This document shows, in pieces, positions 24,146 to 33,091 of a stretch of 64,000 bases of DNA. The notes beneath the pieces were generated by a model. That model did no database searches, had not been told where the DNA came from, and saw only the letters and a list, made by a program, of their open reading frames with translations. Position 1 is the first letter of the stretch. Each line of letters opens with the position of its first letter. The stretch is from UBA1431 sp002329665 (lineage in GTDB: Bacteria; Bacillota; Clostridia; Christensenellales; UBA1431), in contig JAXGXY010000001.1 of assembly GCA_040772545.1 (NCBI GenBank), positions 1,054,001-1,118,000 of the forward strand, written 5' to 3'. The translations under genes and the position numbers were made by a program.

Positions 24146-25360
24146 CTATTTTTCCATCAATTCCACCAGTTTTTTCGCCATTGTGAGGGCAAACGCCTCG
24201 TCGTTGATGTCCGTGTCCATCTCGACGATCTCCACGGCCGGGTTGTTCAGGTTCTGCCGCAATGCGGCAAAGAGCGCCTTGTCCTCCTCGGGACCGTAAA
24301 AAGGCTGCCCCTCCACGTCGATGAGCGATACGCCCTTGAGCGGGATGAACAGGGCGGCGCCGCGGCGGGCCTTGTTCAGTTTTTCGGCGATGATCTTCCC
24401 GAGCTCGGCGCACTCCTCGACGGTCGTGCGCATGAGCGTTACCGTCGGGTTATGCTTGTACAGGTTCCTTCCCCGGAATTTTTCGGGCACCGTGTCCATC
24501 GCGCCGAAGTTGACCATGTCCAGCGCGCCGGTCGAGACCACCTGCGGGATGCCCATGGCCGACGCCGCGTCCAGCCGCGTCGGGCCGGCGCTGAACACGC
24601 CGCCGACGAGCTCGTCGCACCATTCGGTCGTCGTAACGTCCAGCACGCCCTTGACGAATCCGGCCTCTATCAGGCTCTCCATCGCCTTGCCGCCGGTGCC
24701 GGTCGCGTGGAAGACGAGCACCTCGTAGCCGTGGTCCTCGAGGTACTGCCGCGCCGCCGTGACGCAGGGCGTCGTGACGCCGAACATCGTGGCCGCGAGC
24801 AGCGTTTTGCCGCCTTCGATTTCGGGGACCTTCCCCTTCGCCATCCCGGCTATCGCGAAGGCCGCGTTGGCCAGAATCTGAGAGGACAGCACGTTGATGC
24901 CCGAAATGTCGATCACCGAGTACATCATCGTCACGTCTTTGACCCCGACGTAGGGCCTTGTATCGCCCGACGCCACGGTGGATACCATGACCTTCGGGAC
25001 GCCCACCGGCAGCGCCTGCATCACGTGCGAACCGATCGTCGTGCCCGCCGAACCGCCCAGGCTGATGACACCGGCCACCTTCCCTTCCTCGTACAGCTTC
25101 GAGACGACGGCCGCCGCGCCCTTCATCATCGCGTCGATCGCTTCGCCGCGGTCGTTCCTTTCGATGAGCGTTTTCAGCGAAACGCCGCCCGCCTTCGCGA
25201 CTTCCTCGTTTCCGATGTCCGGAATAAAATACGGTTTGCCCTTCACGCCTGCGTTGACCGAGATCGTCTTAACGCCTTCCCCTTCGATGATGTCCCTGAT
25301 GAACTTGAACTCCACCCCTTTCGTGTCGAACGTCCCCAGCACGACTACCGCTTTGTCCAT
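24146..25360 (-). CDS. Tm-1-like ATP-binding protein (UPF0261)
   Basis: 404 residues. Begins VVVLGTFDTKGVEFKFIRD, followed by GGSAGTTIGSHVMQALPVGVPKVMVSTVASGD and GVTTPCVTAARQYLEDHGYEVLVFHATGTGG, all hallmarks of the UPF0261/Tm-1 N-terminal ATP-binding fold. In plants the same fold is fused to the TIM-barrel domain encoded next door; here the two are separate adjacent genes. ATG start with AAAGGAG upstream. Role in bacteria is uncertain. Confidence 0.87.
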   Translation of the reverse strand: MDKAVVVLGTFDTKGVEFKFIRDIIEGEGVKTISVNAGVKGKPYFIPDIGNEEVAKAGGVSLKTLIERNDRGEAIDAMMKGAAAVVSKLYEEGKVAGVISLGGSAGTTIGSHVMQALPVGVPKVMVSTVASGDTRPYVGVKDVTMMYSVIDISGINVLSSQILANAAFAIAGMAKGKVPEIEGGKTLLAATMFGVTTPCVTAARQYLEDHGYEVLVFHATGTGGKAMESLIEAGFVKGVLDVTTTEWCDELVGGVFSAGPTRLDAASAMGIPQVVSTGALDMVNFGAMDTVPEKFRGRNLYKHNPTVTLMRTTVEECAELGKIIAEKLNKARRGAALFIPLKGVSLIDVEGQPFYGPEEDKALFAALRQNLNNPAVEIVEMDTDINDEAFALTMAKKLVELMEK

Positions 25361-25504
25361 TGTCCAAGTCTCCTTTCTCTTAAGAAAGTATCCCGAAACT
25401 TTGCATCCTTTATGCCCGGATTCATAGGTTTACGTGTTAATACGTTTCATCAAACGGTAGCGCTTTTCCTGCTTTTTTACCAAATCATTCCGATTCAAAG
25501 ACGC

Positions 25505-25540
25505 AAAAAATTCCTTCCCGGCATCTGGTTGCCGGGAAGG
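25505..25540 (-). terminator. Terminator of the uracil-glycosylase-like gene
   Basis: On the minus strand CCTTCCCGGC/GCCGGGAAGG is followed by AATTTTTTGCG, ending the gene that stops at 25592. Confidence 0.85.
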
Positions 25541-25591
25541 TGACGCTTACGCAGGGGACGGCGGGCGGTCGCGCGCGTTGCCGAAAGCGCC

Positions 25592-26218
25592 TCAGCCGCC
25601 GCCTATGATCCGGAGCATCCTCTGGATGTCCTCCGATACCATAGCGGCTTTGCTTTTTTCGATCAGGAGGTTGCCGCCGGCCATGACGTAGGAGGGGAAA
25701 ATCCGCTTGCTCTCGAAATAAAACTCGTTCTTTCGCACCTTGTACGTCAGCCCGGAAGAGACGGCGTTCTTTTTCGAGCGCTTCTTCGCGATCATGTTGA
25801 ACGCCTTTTTCGCCACGTCGCCCATCAGCATCACGACGCCGAGCCGCGGGAACAGCCTTAGTTCCTCTTCGAGCACGGGCAGATGCGCCCTGACGAGCGC
25901 CGGGTCGACGGCGTATCCGTCCTTCGGGCGTTTTACGGCCGTGGTCACGTATATCCCCATGCTGACGATGTCCTGGATGCTTTCCGCCGCCGCCCCCGCA
26001 GCCCCGAACAGAGAGAGCAGCGTCGTCAGATGCGCGGGTCCGGCGGCTCGGCTGTAGAAAGAATCGTCAGGGTCCTCCGGCGGCGCCTCTCCGATCATGA
26101 TCACACGGATGCTCCCGGTATTAAGGACGACGTCGGGGAGCTGGAGCGCCTCCGTATCGTCCAGTGTGTTCATTTCGGCGATACGCCGCGTCAGGTGCTC
26201 GCCGACATGTATGCGCAT
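25592..26218 (-). CDS. Uracil-DNA glycosylase superfamily protein
   Basis: 208 residues. RVIMIGEAPPEDPDDSFYSRAAGPAHL resembles motif 1 of the UDG superfamily (GEAPG-x-E-D...AG), and VVMLMGDVAKKAF matches the central strand. The catalytic-loop identity is not clear and no four-cysteine Fe-S set of family 4 enzymes is visible, so repair activity is uncertain. ATG start at 26218 with GGAGGAAA upstream. It is 51 bases downstream of the M15 peptidase gene on the same strand. Confidence 0.65.
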   Translation of the reverse strand: MRIHVGEHLTRRIAEMNTLDDTEALQLPDVVLNTGSIRVIMIGEAPPEDPDDSFYSRAAGPAHLTTLLSLFGAAGAAAESIQDIVSMGIYVTTAVKRPKDGYAVDPALVRAHLPVLEEELRLFPRLGVVMLMGDVAKKAFNMIAKKRSKKNAVSSGLTYKVRKNEFYFESKRIFPSYVMAGGNLLIEKSKAAMVSEDIQRMLRIIGGG

Positions 26219-26269
26219 GGCGTTTCCTCCTTCTTATGAATCGTTCGCCGCCGTATATAGCCCTGTCCT

Positions 26270-27262
26270 TCACCGGCCTTCCCAGGCGCCGTCGATCACA
26301 GCGACCGCTTCCATCACATCGGCGGTCTCGGGATACCCCGCGTACCAGGGCGAAGCGGTCCCGCCGGGCGGGGCGCGGTGCCTGGCCTTGAGCAGCAGTT
26401 CCGGCCGGTATTCGAAATGCAGTATGTCGAAATGCGCCCATTTGCCGCCCCAGATGAAGCCGTTTTCCTCCAACGCGTAAACGAGGTCCCGGGGGTACTC
26501 CGCCAGCCTGCCCTGGCCCTGTTCCCTCGTGGCCCAGCGCCAGTAGTCCCTGGGGTCGCTTTTCAAATCGATCGCGATCCCGAAGGCGTGCGGGCTCAGC
26601 CGGTCCGTGCCCGCGATGAACCGGAAATTGAACGTCCCGCCCAGCGGATAAACGAACTCCGATATCCCGGGCTCGTTATCGATAAGGGCCGATATTTCCT
26701 TAAACGCCTTTTTCAACTGCGCCGCCGCGCCGTTGTTTGCGTTGAACAGGCAGTTCCCATGCCCCAGCCCGACGTTTGTCAGGTTCGCGCGCACGGCGTT
26801 CTCCGTTTCGCCGTAGACTTCATTGAAAAACGCATACGAGCGTATGCGCCCCGGGTCGAGGTTCCCCTCCCGGACGCTGTCGACGTCGTCTAACGGATAC
26901 TCCTGCTCCATCATGTCCTGCAGGTCCGCGTCGGCCAGCTTTTGCTCAAAGGTCTTTTCGCGCCCGTCGTCGTACACGATCCGCTTCCCCGAGCGCATCA
27001 CGACGCAGATGATGCCGTCGTCCCCTTTTTCCACGCCCGCGATCTGCCCCGGGTACGCCATCATCAGGGCGAGCAGGTCCCTTTTGGCTGCGATGTCGGC
27101 GGGGCTGTCCGCGGCGGGGGTAGGCTTCGCGGTGCCCACCGGCGCGGCGGTATGCACGGCGCCCGCGTCCCTGTCAAACCCGCCGAAAAACAACAGCGCG
27201 GCTCCTACCGCGGCGGCAACCAACAGCACGGCCAGAAGGCCCAAATAAAAAGGCTTGCCCAT
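26270..27262 (-). CDS. M15-family D-Ala-D-Ala carboxypeptidase-like protein
   Basis: 330 residues. One N-terminal membrane anchor (about 5-27), a Pro/Thr linker, then a peptidase domain at the C-terminus. The zinc motif SPHAFGIAIDL (HxxGxAxD) and the second part WAHFDILHFEY (DxxHFE) are intact, placing it in the M15C group that trims cell-wall peptides. It should act outside the membrane. ATG start at 27262. Confidence 0.85.
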   Translation of the reverse strand: MGKPFYLGLLAVLLVAAAVGAALLFFGGFDRDAGAVHTAAPVGTAKPTPAADSPADIAAKRDLLALMMAYPGQIAGVEKGDDGIICVVMRSGKRIVYDDGREKTFEQKLADADLQDMMEQEYPLDDVDSVREGNLDPGRIRSYAFFNEVYGETENAVRANLTNVGLGHGNCLFNANNGAAAQLKKAFKEISALIDNEPGISEFVYPLGGTFNFRFIAGTDRLSPHAFGIAIDLKSDPRDYWRWATREQGQGRLAEYPRDLVYALEENGFIWGGKWAHFDILHFEYRPELLLKARHRAPPGGTASPWYAGYPETADVMEAVAVIDGAWEGR

Positions 27263-27401
27263 GGTCCGGCACCTCGTTTTTCAGGCATTATTATCAGAAT
27301 TGTATTTCTTAATTAGTCTCTTGATGCGTGCGCCGTTGGGCGGCGTCTCCAAAATCTGTGTATTAACCGAAAAGGCCTCAGCCGCCGCCCTCCTGCGGGC
27401 C

Positions 27402-27785
27402 TTAGAACGTTTCGCGGCTGTCTTCCCCAAATTCCACGGAAAACCGCGCGTTTCCCTCGCCGACCAGCACGATGCGGGGCCTGTGTTCCGGAGCCTTCAT
27501 AATATCGACCTGGCAGTAGGCGATGATGATGACCCTGTCGCCGACGTGGACCCGACGCGCCGCCGCGCCGTTCATGCAGATGTCGCCCTTGCCCGGCGGC
27601 CCGGGTATCACGTAAGTCTGGAGCCTGCTGCCGTTGTCGATGTCCAGCACGTGCACGAGTTCGTATTCGAAGAGCCCGGCGGCCTCCATCAGCTCCGCGT
27701 CGACGGTGACGCTGCCTATGTAGTTCAGGTTGGCTTCGGTCACCGTGGCCCTGTGGATTTTGGATTTCATCAAGGTAACGGTCAT
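27402..27785 (-). CDS. panD: Aspartate 1-decarboxylase
   Basis: 127 residues. Makes beta-alanine for pantothenate. The self-cleavage Gly-Ser that creates the pyruvoyl group is present in NYIGSVTVD (G24-S25), with the conserved NGAAAR nearby. Last gene of the pan operon; its start overlaps the panC stop by one base (TAATG). Confidence 0.96.
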   Translation of the reverse strand: MTVTLMKSKIHRATVTEANLNYIGSVTVDAELMEAAGLFEYELVHVLDIDNGSRLQTYVIPGPPGKGDICMNGAAARRVHVGDRVIIIAYCQVDIMKAPEHRPRIVLVGEGNARFSVEFGEDSRETF

Positions 27786-28639
27786 TAGCTGTCCTCCGGA
27801 TACATGAAATTGTCGATGAGCCGCGCAGGGCCGATCTTCACCGCAACGGCCGCGAGCACCGGGCGGTCGATCCGCTCCACCGGCCTGAGCGAGGACGCGT
27901 CGACGACCTCGACGTACCCGATGCAGGCAAGCGGTTCCTTCTCGATTTCCCCGGCAATGATGATCCGGATGCGCCCGGCATCCCGTTCACCGTTTTCCAG
28001 CGCATTTCGGGCGAGGGACAGGCTGCGGGGGATCACAAGCGCCGCTTTGCGCTCTTTTTCCGATAGATAGGCGTTTCGCGAACTCAGGGCGAGGCCGTCC
28101 GGTTCGCGCACGATCGGGCAGCGCGCGATCTCGACGCCGAAATTGAGGTCCCTGGCCATCTGCCTGATGATCGTGAGCTGCTGGGCGTCCTTCTGGCCGA
28201 AATAGGCCCTGTCCGGCCTGAATATGTTGAACAGCTTCGCGACGACGGTACACACGCCCCTGAAATGGCCGGGCCGTTGCGCGCCGCAGAGCACGTCGCC
28301 CAGAGATTCCACGTCCACGTACACGAAATGCTCTTTTGAATACATCTGCTCCGGCGACGGGATGAACACGAGATCGACGTTTTCTTCGCTTAAGACCGAC
28401 AGGTCGCGTTCCAGGTCCCGCGGGTAGCTTTCGTAATCCTCGCCCGGCCCGAACTGGGTCGGGTTCACGAATATGCTTACGGCGACTTTCTCATTGCCCG
28501 CCCGCGCCCTGCGAATCAGGCTGACGTGCCCTTCGTGCAGGAATCCCATCGTCGGCACGAGCCCGACGCTGTGGCCGTGCTCCCTCCAATAGCGCACGAC
28601 GCCTCTGGTTTCCTCTATCGAATCCGTCCTTCGCATCAT
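27785..28639 (-). CDS. panC: Pantothenate synthetase (pantoate-beta-alanine ligase)
   Basis: 284 residues, usual length. ATP-binding HxGH motif in MGFLHEGHVSLI, FVNPTQFGPGEDYESYPR and the KxxR-type motif LALSSRNAYL are present. Joins pantoate and beta-alanine using ATP. Overlaps panB by four bases (ATGA). Confidence 0.97.
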   Translation of the reverse strand: MMRRTDSIEETRGVVRYWREHGHSVGLVPTMGFLHEGHVSLIRRARAGNEKVAVSIFVNPTQFGPGEDYESYPRDLERDLSVLSEENVDLVFIPSPEQMYSKEHFVYVDVESLGDVLCGAQRPGHFRGVCTVVAKLFNIFRPDRAYFGQKDAQQLTIIRQMARDLNFGVEIARCPIVREPDGLALSSRNAYLSEKERKAALVIPRSLSLARNALENGERDAGRIRIIIAGEIEKEPLACIGYVEVVDASSLRPVERIDRPVLAAVAVKIGPARLIDNFMYPEDS

Positions 28640-29466
28640 CCGTCCCCCCGCTCTTTATCTGCGCGTTTCTTGGTGTAGGAGTGCTTCGCGTCCGGGAAGG
28701 CGCCGCTTTTCACTTCGCCGGCGTAGCCTTTCACGCCTTCGCGCATCAGCGCGCCCGCGTCCGCGAAGACCTTTACAAACCGCGGCCGTATGTCCGTGAA
28801 CAGCCCGAACATGTCGTTGGACACCAGTATCTGGCCGTCGCACATCGCGCCGGCCCCGATGCCGATCGTGGGCACCGCCACGGCTTCGGTGATCTCTTTA
28901 GCCAGCTCGGCCGGTACGCATTCGAGCACGATGGAGAAGACGCCGGCATCCTCCAACCTTTTCGCGTCGTCGATCAGCTCGCGGGCGGCGCCGCTGCCTT
29001 TCCCCTGCACCCTGTACCCGCCGAAAACGTTGACCGACTGCGGCGTCAGGCCCAGATGGCCCATCACGGGGATGTGCGCGCGCAGGATGGCGCGCACCTG
29101 GGGCAGCACGCGCAGGCCGCCTTCCACCTTCACCGCTTCGGCGCCACCCTCTTTCACCAGCCGGCCCGCGTTCTTCACCGCTTCGCATGCCGTCGCCTGG
29201 TAGGACATGAACGGCATGTCCACGACCAGAAGCGCGTCCTTCACGCCCCTCCTCACGGCCGCCGCGTGGTGTATCATGTCCTCCATCGTGACGGGCAGCG
29301 TGTCCCTGTAGCCGAGGCACACCGTCCCCAGCGAATCGCCCACGAGTATCCCGTCGATGCCACTCTCGTCAATAAGCCTCGCCGTGGTATAGTCGTAGGC
29401 GGTGAGCATCGCGAGTTTTTCCCCCGCGGCTTTCGCCTTCAGGAACGTTGCGACCGTCGTTTTCAT
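28636..29466 (-). CDS. panB: 3-methyl-2-oxobutanoate hydroxymethyltransferase
   Basis: 276 residues. MLTAYDYTTARLIDESG, GDSLGTVCLGY and VKVEGG are the PanB metal and substrate motifs. Transfers a one-carbon unit from methylene-THF to make ketopantoate. Its start overlaps the upstream DUF2520 gene by four bases, so all four pan-operon genes are translationally coupled. Confidence 0.97.
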   Translation of the reverse strand: MKTTVATFLKAKAAGEKLAMLTAYDYTTARLIDESGIDGILVGDSLGTVCLGYRDTLPVTMEDMIHHAAAVRRGVKDALLVVDMPFMSYQATACEAVKNAGRLVKEGGAEAVKVEGGLRVLPQVRAILRAHIPVMGHLGLTPQSVNVFGGYRVQGKGSGAARELIDDAKRLEDAGVFSIVLECVPAELAKEITEAVAVPTIGIGAGAMCDGQILVSNDMFGLFTDIRPRFVKVFADAGALMREGVKGYAGEVKSGAFPDAKHSYTKKRADKERGDG

Positions 29467-30398
29467 TTGCTATCCACCTCTTCGTTCGTGTCGCGGACCA
29501 GCCCGTTAAGCAGTCCTTTGAGCCCTTCGTAGTCCCTGCCGGGGTGTTTTTGCTTCGCGAGTCCGGCGAGCCGCAGGCTCAGCAGGGGGTAGACGCGCCT
29601 TATTTCCCCGAAAAGGACCTGAGCGTGCGCGCGCACCGTGCCTTCGTCGTTGCGCTCGACCGGCCCCGTCAGCGCCTGCAGTAAACCCTGATTCAGCACA
29701 TTGTCCACGTTCGAGCGGATCAGCGGCGCTGTCGCTGCCACTGCGCTTTCCCGGACGATCCCGCATTTCTCGAAACAGTCGAAGCCGAGGCTAATCAGGG
29801 CGAGCACCAGGTTGGACACGGCTACGTTCCCGAGATGATAGAGTGCCTTGTCGCCCCTGCCGATCACGAGGACGCGGTTGCCGCAGCGTGTGAAAAGCCC
29901 GCACACGTCTCTTAGCCTCTCTCCGTCTCCCTCGACGGTGAAGAAAACGTCTTCGAGCCCGGCCGTGTCGCCGTCCTTGCGCGTGAACGCGTGCATCGGG
30001 TGGACGGAGTACGCGTACGCGCCGCGCCGGGCTGCGCCCGTAAACACCTCCGAAGAGAGCGACCCGCTCGTGTGGCAGATCATGCGCCCCGCGACGTCGC
30101 ATTTCGCCAGCCGTTCCCATACCTCCCCGATGCTGTCGTCGGGCGTGGTGACCACGATGACGCCGCTTTTCCCGACCAACTCGCCGTAATCGGCGAAACG
30201 GACGGAACCGGTCAGGCGGGCGGCTTTTTCAGCCGACGCGGCGGTTCGGCTGACGTAGCCCGCTACTTTGCGGCCGCGCGCGGAAAGGTACGCCCCGAGC
30301 GTCACGCCGACCCTGCCCGCGCCGATGAAACCGATGCCGTATTCATCGGCGCCGCGGACAATCCTTCCGCAGTCGTTATCATGTCCGGCCGCCTCCAA
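29463..30398 (-). CDS. Rossmann/DUF2520 oxidoreductase, first gene of the pan operon
   Basis: 311 residues from the TTG at 30398, which has AAAGGGGG eight bases upstream. The N-terminus IGFIGAGRVGVTLGAYL is a dinucleotide-binding Rossmann loop, followed by VIVVTTPDDSIGEVW; the C-terminal half is helical and of the DUF2520 type (YSVHPMHAF, ALYHLGNVAVSNLVLALI). No panE or ilvC lies nearby, and ketopantoate reduction is the step the three pan genes do not cover, so this is a good candidate ketopantoate reductase. A non-PanE reductase (PanG) is known from Francisella; whether this is the same family I cannot verify. Confidence 0.82.
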   Translation of the reverse strand: MEAAGHDNDCGRIVRGADEYGIGFIGAGRVGVTLGAYLSARGRKVAGYVSRTAASAEKAARLTGSVRFADYGELVGKSGVIVVTTPDDSIGEVWERLAKCDVAGRMICHTSGSLSSEVFTGAARRGAYAYSVHPMHAFTRKDGDTAGLEDVFFTVEGDGERLRDVCGLFTRCGNRVLVIGRGDKALYHLGNVAVSNLVLALISLGFDCFEKCGIVRESAVAATAPLIRSNVDNVLNQGLLQALTGPVERNDEGTVRAHAQVLFGEIRRVYPLLSLRLAGLAKQKHPGRDYEGLKGLLNGLVRDTNEEVDSK

Positions 30399-30416
30399 AC
30401 CGGCAGACCCCCTTTT

Positions 30417-30447
30417 AAAAAGCGGCGTACCCTGCAGCACACCGCTT
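30417..30447 (-). promoter_or_regulatory. Leader terminator hairpin (candidate attenuator) of the pan operon
   Basis: On the minus strand AAGCGGTGT pairs with ACGCCGCTT (one G-U pair) around a 10-base loop and is followed by TTTTT. It lies between the promoter and the AAAGGGGG ribosome site, so it would stop the operon unless an alternative fold intervenes. A second stem CCGCC...GGCGG lies just upstream (30465-30481). The pan RNA motif is known from pan leaders of other Bacillota; I cannot confirm identity by eye. Confidence 0.5.
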
Positions 30448-30576
30448 TCCCTTACGCATATCGTCCGCCTTTTGCCGGCGGTCCGGTAACTGTAACCGCA
30501 GAATCGGAATGCAGCAAGGCACATCCTGCCCCCGTCTTTGCATCGATGCTTGCCCAACCTTGCAGTCAATATGGAA

Positions 30577-30605
30577 ATTGTATATCAGGCGAACGGAAAA
30601 AGCAA
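30577..30605 (-). promoter_or_regulatory. Promoter of the pan operon
   Basis: Minus-strand TTGCTT (30600-30605), 17-base spacer, TACAAT (30577-30582). It predicts a leader of about 170 bases before the first start codon. Confidence 0.55.
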
Positions 30606-30876
30606 ATTTTGATGCCGCTTCGCCATGCTGATCCGGCGGCAACCGCGCAGCCGCCTCCGGCCGAATCCGCAGGGCATTCAACTCCAATGCGTCGGGTCAT
30701 CGGCTGCTGCGGGTTATCCCGTTAATCGGGCTTACTTCCTCCCGGCATCGCGGGGACGCCAACACCCCAAATGACCTGCAATCCGAATGCGAAAATACTG
30801 CGCCGCGAGCGCCGCTTTAACCCGCTGAGAACCGGTAAAAAACGATTGCTCTGCGTCGGCCCGCAAAAAATTTTGT

Positions 30877-30905
30877 TTGTCTTTCAAGGAATAATAAGGT
30901 AGAAT
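30877..30905 (+). promoter_or_regulatory. Promoter of citrate synthase
   Basis: TTGTCT (30877-30882), 17 bases, TAGAAT (30900-30905). The predicted transcript has an unusually long leader of about 220 bases before the ATG at 31136; I see no recognisable riboswitch in it. The stretch 30606-30876 between the two divergent promoters holds no gene I can support. Confidence 0.5.
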
Positions 30906-31135
30906 AAATATAGTTTATCCTCTTATTATACCTTTTCACAAACACGCCTCATGCAATTCTTTATTGCGGCCGTACGAATGAACAGGCAGCCCGAGCAGCA
31001 GTGCCTGAGTCGAAGGTATCAAGCTGGCGCATCGCTTTGAACCTTTTTAAGTGTACCCGCGTGTTTCAACGAGAAATCGTGGCCGCGGCCCAGTGCCGGG
31101 GTCCTTGAAAACGAATCAAAAGGAGTGAAAACCGA

Positions 31136-32503
31136 ATGGCAAGGAAAAGAATTTCCGATATCACCCCCAAAATCCGTTCGCTGACGGAACTCTGTTTGAA
31201 AAACAGCGCCATAGACCCGTCGCTTTACAAAGAATACGACGTAAAGCGAGGGCTGCGCGATATCAGTGGCCGGGGCGTGCTCACGGGGCTCACCGAGATC
31301 GGCGAAGTGCGTTCCTATACAATCAAGGACGGCAAGACGGTCCCGTGCGAAGGAAAGCTTTTTTACCGCGGCATAGACATAGAGGACATCGTGCAGGGAT
31401 TTATCGAAGAAAAGCGTTTCGGTTTCGAAGAAGTGACGTATCTGCTCCTCTTCGGCGAACTCCCGACGGAGCAGGAACTGAAGGAGTTCGAGACCATCCT
31501 CTCGGATTACAGGACGCTGCCCACCAGCTTCGTGCGCGACATTATCATGAAAGCCCCGAGCCAGGACATGATGAACACCCTTGCGCGTAGCGTCCTCACC
31601 CTGTATTCCTACGACGAAAGGGCGAACGACGTGTCGGTCCCCAACGTGTTGCGCCAGTCGCTCCAGCTCATCGCCCTGTTCCCGCTCCTTTCCGTCTACG
31701 GGTATCAGGCGTACCGTCATTACCACGACAAACAGAGCCTGTTCATTCACGCTCCCCGGCCCGAATTGTCCACGGCCGAAAACATACTGCATTTGCTCCG
31801 CCCCGACAGCAAGTATACGGAACTCGAAGCGAGCATACTCGACCTCGCCCTCGTGCTGCACGCCGAACACGGCGGCGGCAACAACTCGACTTTCACCACC
31901 CACGTCGTTTCTTCGTCCGGTACGGACACCTACTCTACCATAGCGGCTTCGCTCGGGTCGCTCAAGGGGCCGAAACACGGGGGCGCCAACATCAAGGTTA
32001 TACAGATGTTCGAGGATATGAAGGAGTCGCTTAGCGACTGGACCGACGAGACGGAGGTCAAAAACTACCTCACGGCGCTTTTACGGAAAGAGGCGTTCGA
32101 CAGGTCGGGTCTCATCTACGGCATGGGGCACGCCGTGTATTCCCTGTCCGACCCCCGGGCGAAAATCTTCAAGAGCTTCGTGCAGCAGCTTTCCGAAGAA
32201 AAAGGCCTTCAAAAGGAATTCCAGCTCTATTCGCTCGTGGAACGCCTGGCTTCCGAGGTCATTGCGAGCGAACGGAGAATCTACAAAGGGGTCAGCGCAA
32301 ACGTCGATTTCTACAGCGGATTCGTCTACAGCATGCTGGACCTTCCGCACGCCCTGTATACGCCTATCTTCGCGATTGCCCGCATCTCCGGCTGGAGCGC
32401 CCACAGGATCGAGGAAATCATTAACGCGGGCAAGATCATACGGCCCGCCTATATGAGCGTGGCGAAAGAAAAAAGGTACGTAAAGCTTCATGAGAGGAAA
32501 TGA
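31136..32503 (+). CDS. gltA: Citrate synthase
   Basis: 455 residues. Condenses acetyl-CoA with oxaloacetate. The three catalytic-region motifs are present: ALVLHAEHGGGNNSTF (histidine), GPKHGGANIKV and YGMGHAVYSLSDPRA. Longer than the about 370-residue citZ type, with an N-terminal extension of about 45 residues, as in many Clostridia. ATG start with AAAAGGAG upstream. It is monocistronic; aconitase and isocitrate dehydrogenase are not adjacent. Confidence 0.95.
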   Translation: MARKRISDITPKIRSLTELCLKNSAIDPSLYKEYDVKRGLRDISGRGVLTGLTEIGEVRSYTIKDGKTVPCEGKLFYRGIDIEDIVQGFIEEKRFGFEEVTYLLLFGELPTEQELKEFETILSDYRTLPTSFVRDIIMKAPSQDMMNTLARSVLTLYSYDERANDVSVPNVLRQSLQLIALFPLLSVYGYQAYRHYHDKQSLFIHAPRPELSTAENILHLLRPDSKYTELEASILDLALVLHAEHGGGNNSTFTTHVVSSSGTDTYSTIAASLGSLKGPKHGGANIKVIQMFEDMKESLSDWTDETEVKNYLTALLRKEAFDRSGLIYGMGHAVYSLSDPRAKIFKSFVQQLSEEKGLQKEFQLYSLVERLASEVIASERRIYKGVSANVDFYSGFVYSMLDLPHALYTPIFAIARISGWSAHRIEEIINAGKIIRPAYMSVAKEKRYVKLHERK

Positions 32504-32821
32504 TACGGACAAAACCTGGCATTTCATAAAGACGTCCCTGCCCCCGCAAGCCGCCTGCAACGGCAGCCGGGGGTCTTTCATGCCCGTGTCACCGTATATA
32601 TCATGCAATGCGCCATACCGGTAATCTATATATTTATGCGGGAACGCAACCGATTATGCCTGAACAATTTCGTTTTTCCATCGCAAGGCACCGCCCGGTT
32701 CCATCAAATCGTTATGCAGGCATGCATCTTACCCTGAATATATAATGGCAACTGTGCGTGTAGAAACAATTTATCCCGGCCTTCATATCATGTATTAGTA
32801 TTTGGAGGAGGGGATTAAACC
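32504..32821. other. Intergenic stretch after citrate synthase
   Basis: An imperfect CCCCCG...CGGGGG stem at 32538-32580 ending in GTCTTTC may terminate gltA. No supported gene. The end holds the GGAGGAGGGG ribosome site of the next gene. Confidence 0.45.
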
Positions 32822-33091
32822 ATGGGATGCTTTTGCCGCAGATGTTGCTGGGAGAACGACGACCACGATCAGCAACAGTCGCAAAGACAGTTCCAGTCAG
32901 CGGAACAGGACCAGGACCAGGAGTCCAAACAGAAATCTGTTTTCAAGGAGATCGGCAACAACAACGTGGATATCGACATCGACAACGTTAGCGTCGCCGT
33001 CGCCGTCCTGGTAGCCTGCGGCGTTCTGGCCGGAGTGCTCGACGGCGCCGAGCTCAGGTCGACCCTGGCAAGCCTTCAGGCCCGCAAGTAA
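32822..33091 (+). CDS. Small protein with Cys-rich start, Gln-rich linker and hydrophobic end
   Basis: 89 residues. MGCFCRRCCWEN gives five cysteines in the first ten residues; a Gln/Asp-rich stretch follows (about 13-40), then GNNNVDIDIDNVSVAVAVLVACGVLAGVL, which could be a membrane or amphipathic segment. A very strong ribosome site (GGAGGAGGGG) precedes the ATG, suggesting high expression. The family is not recognised; a spore-coat or surface role is only a guess from composition. Confidence 0.65.
   Translation: MGCFCRRCCWENDDHDQQQSQRQFQSAEQDQDQESKQKSVFKEIGNNNVDIDIDNVSVAVAVLVACGVLAGVLDGAELRSTLASLQARK

Noticed and set aside
25440..25480. A catabolite-repression (cre) site upstream of the Tm-1-like gene
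   Set aside because: The AAAGCGCT core matches but the flanks miss four consensus positions.
30906..31135. A riboswitch in the long citrate synthase leader
   Set aside because: The leader is long, but I could not build a convincing conserved fold or terminator in it.
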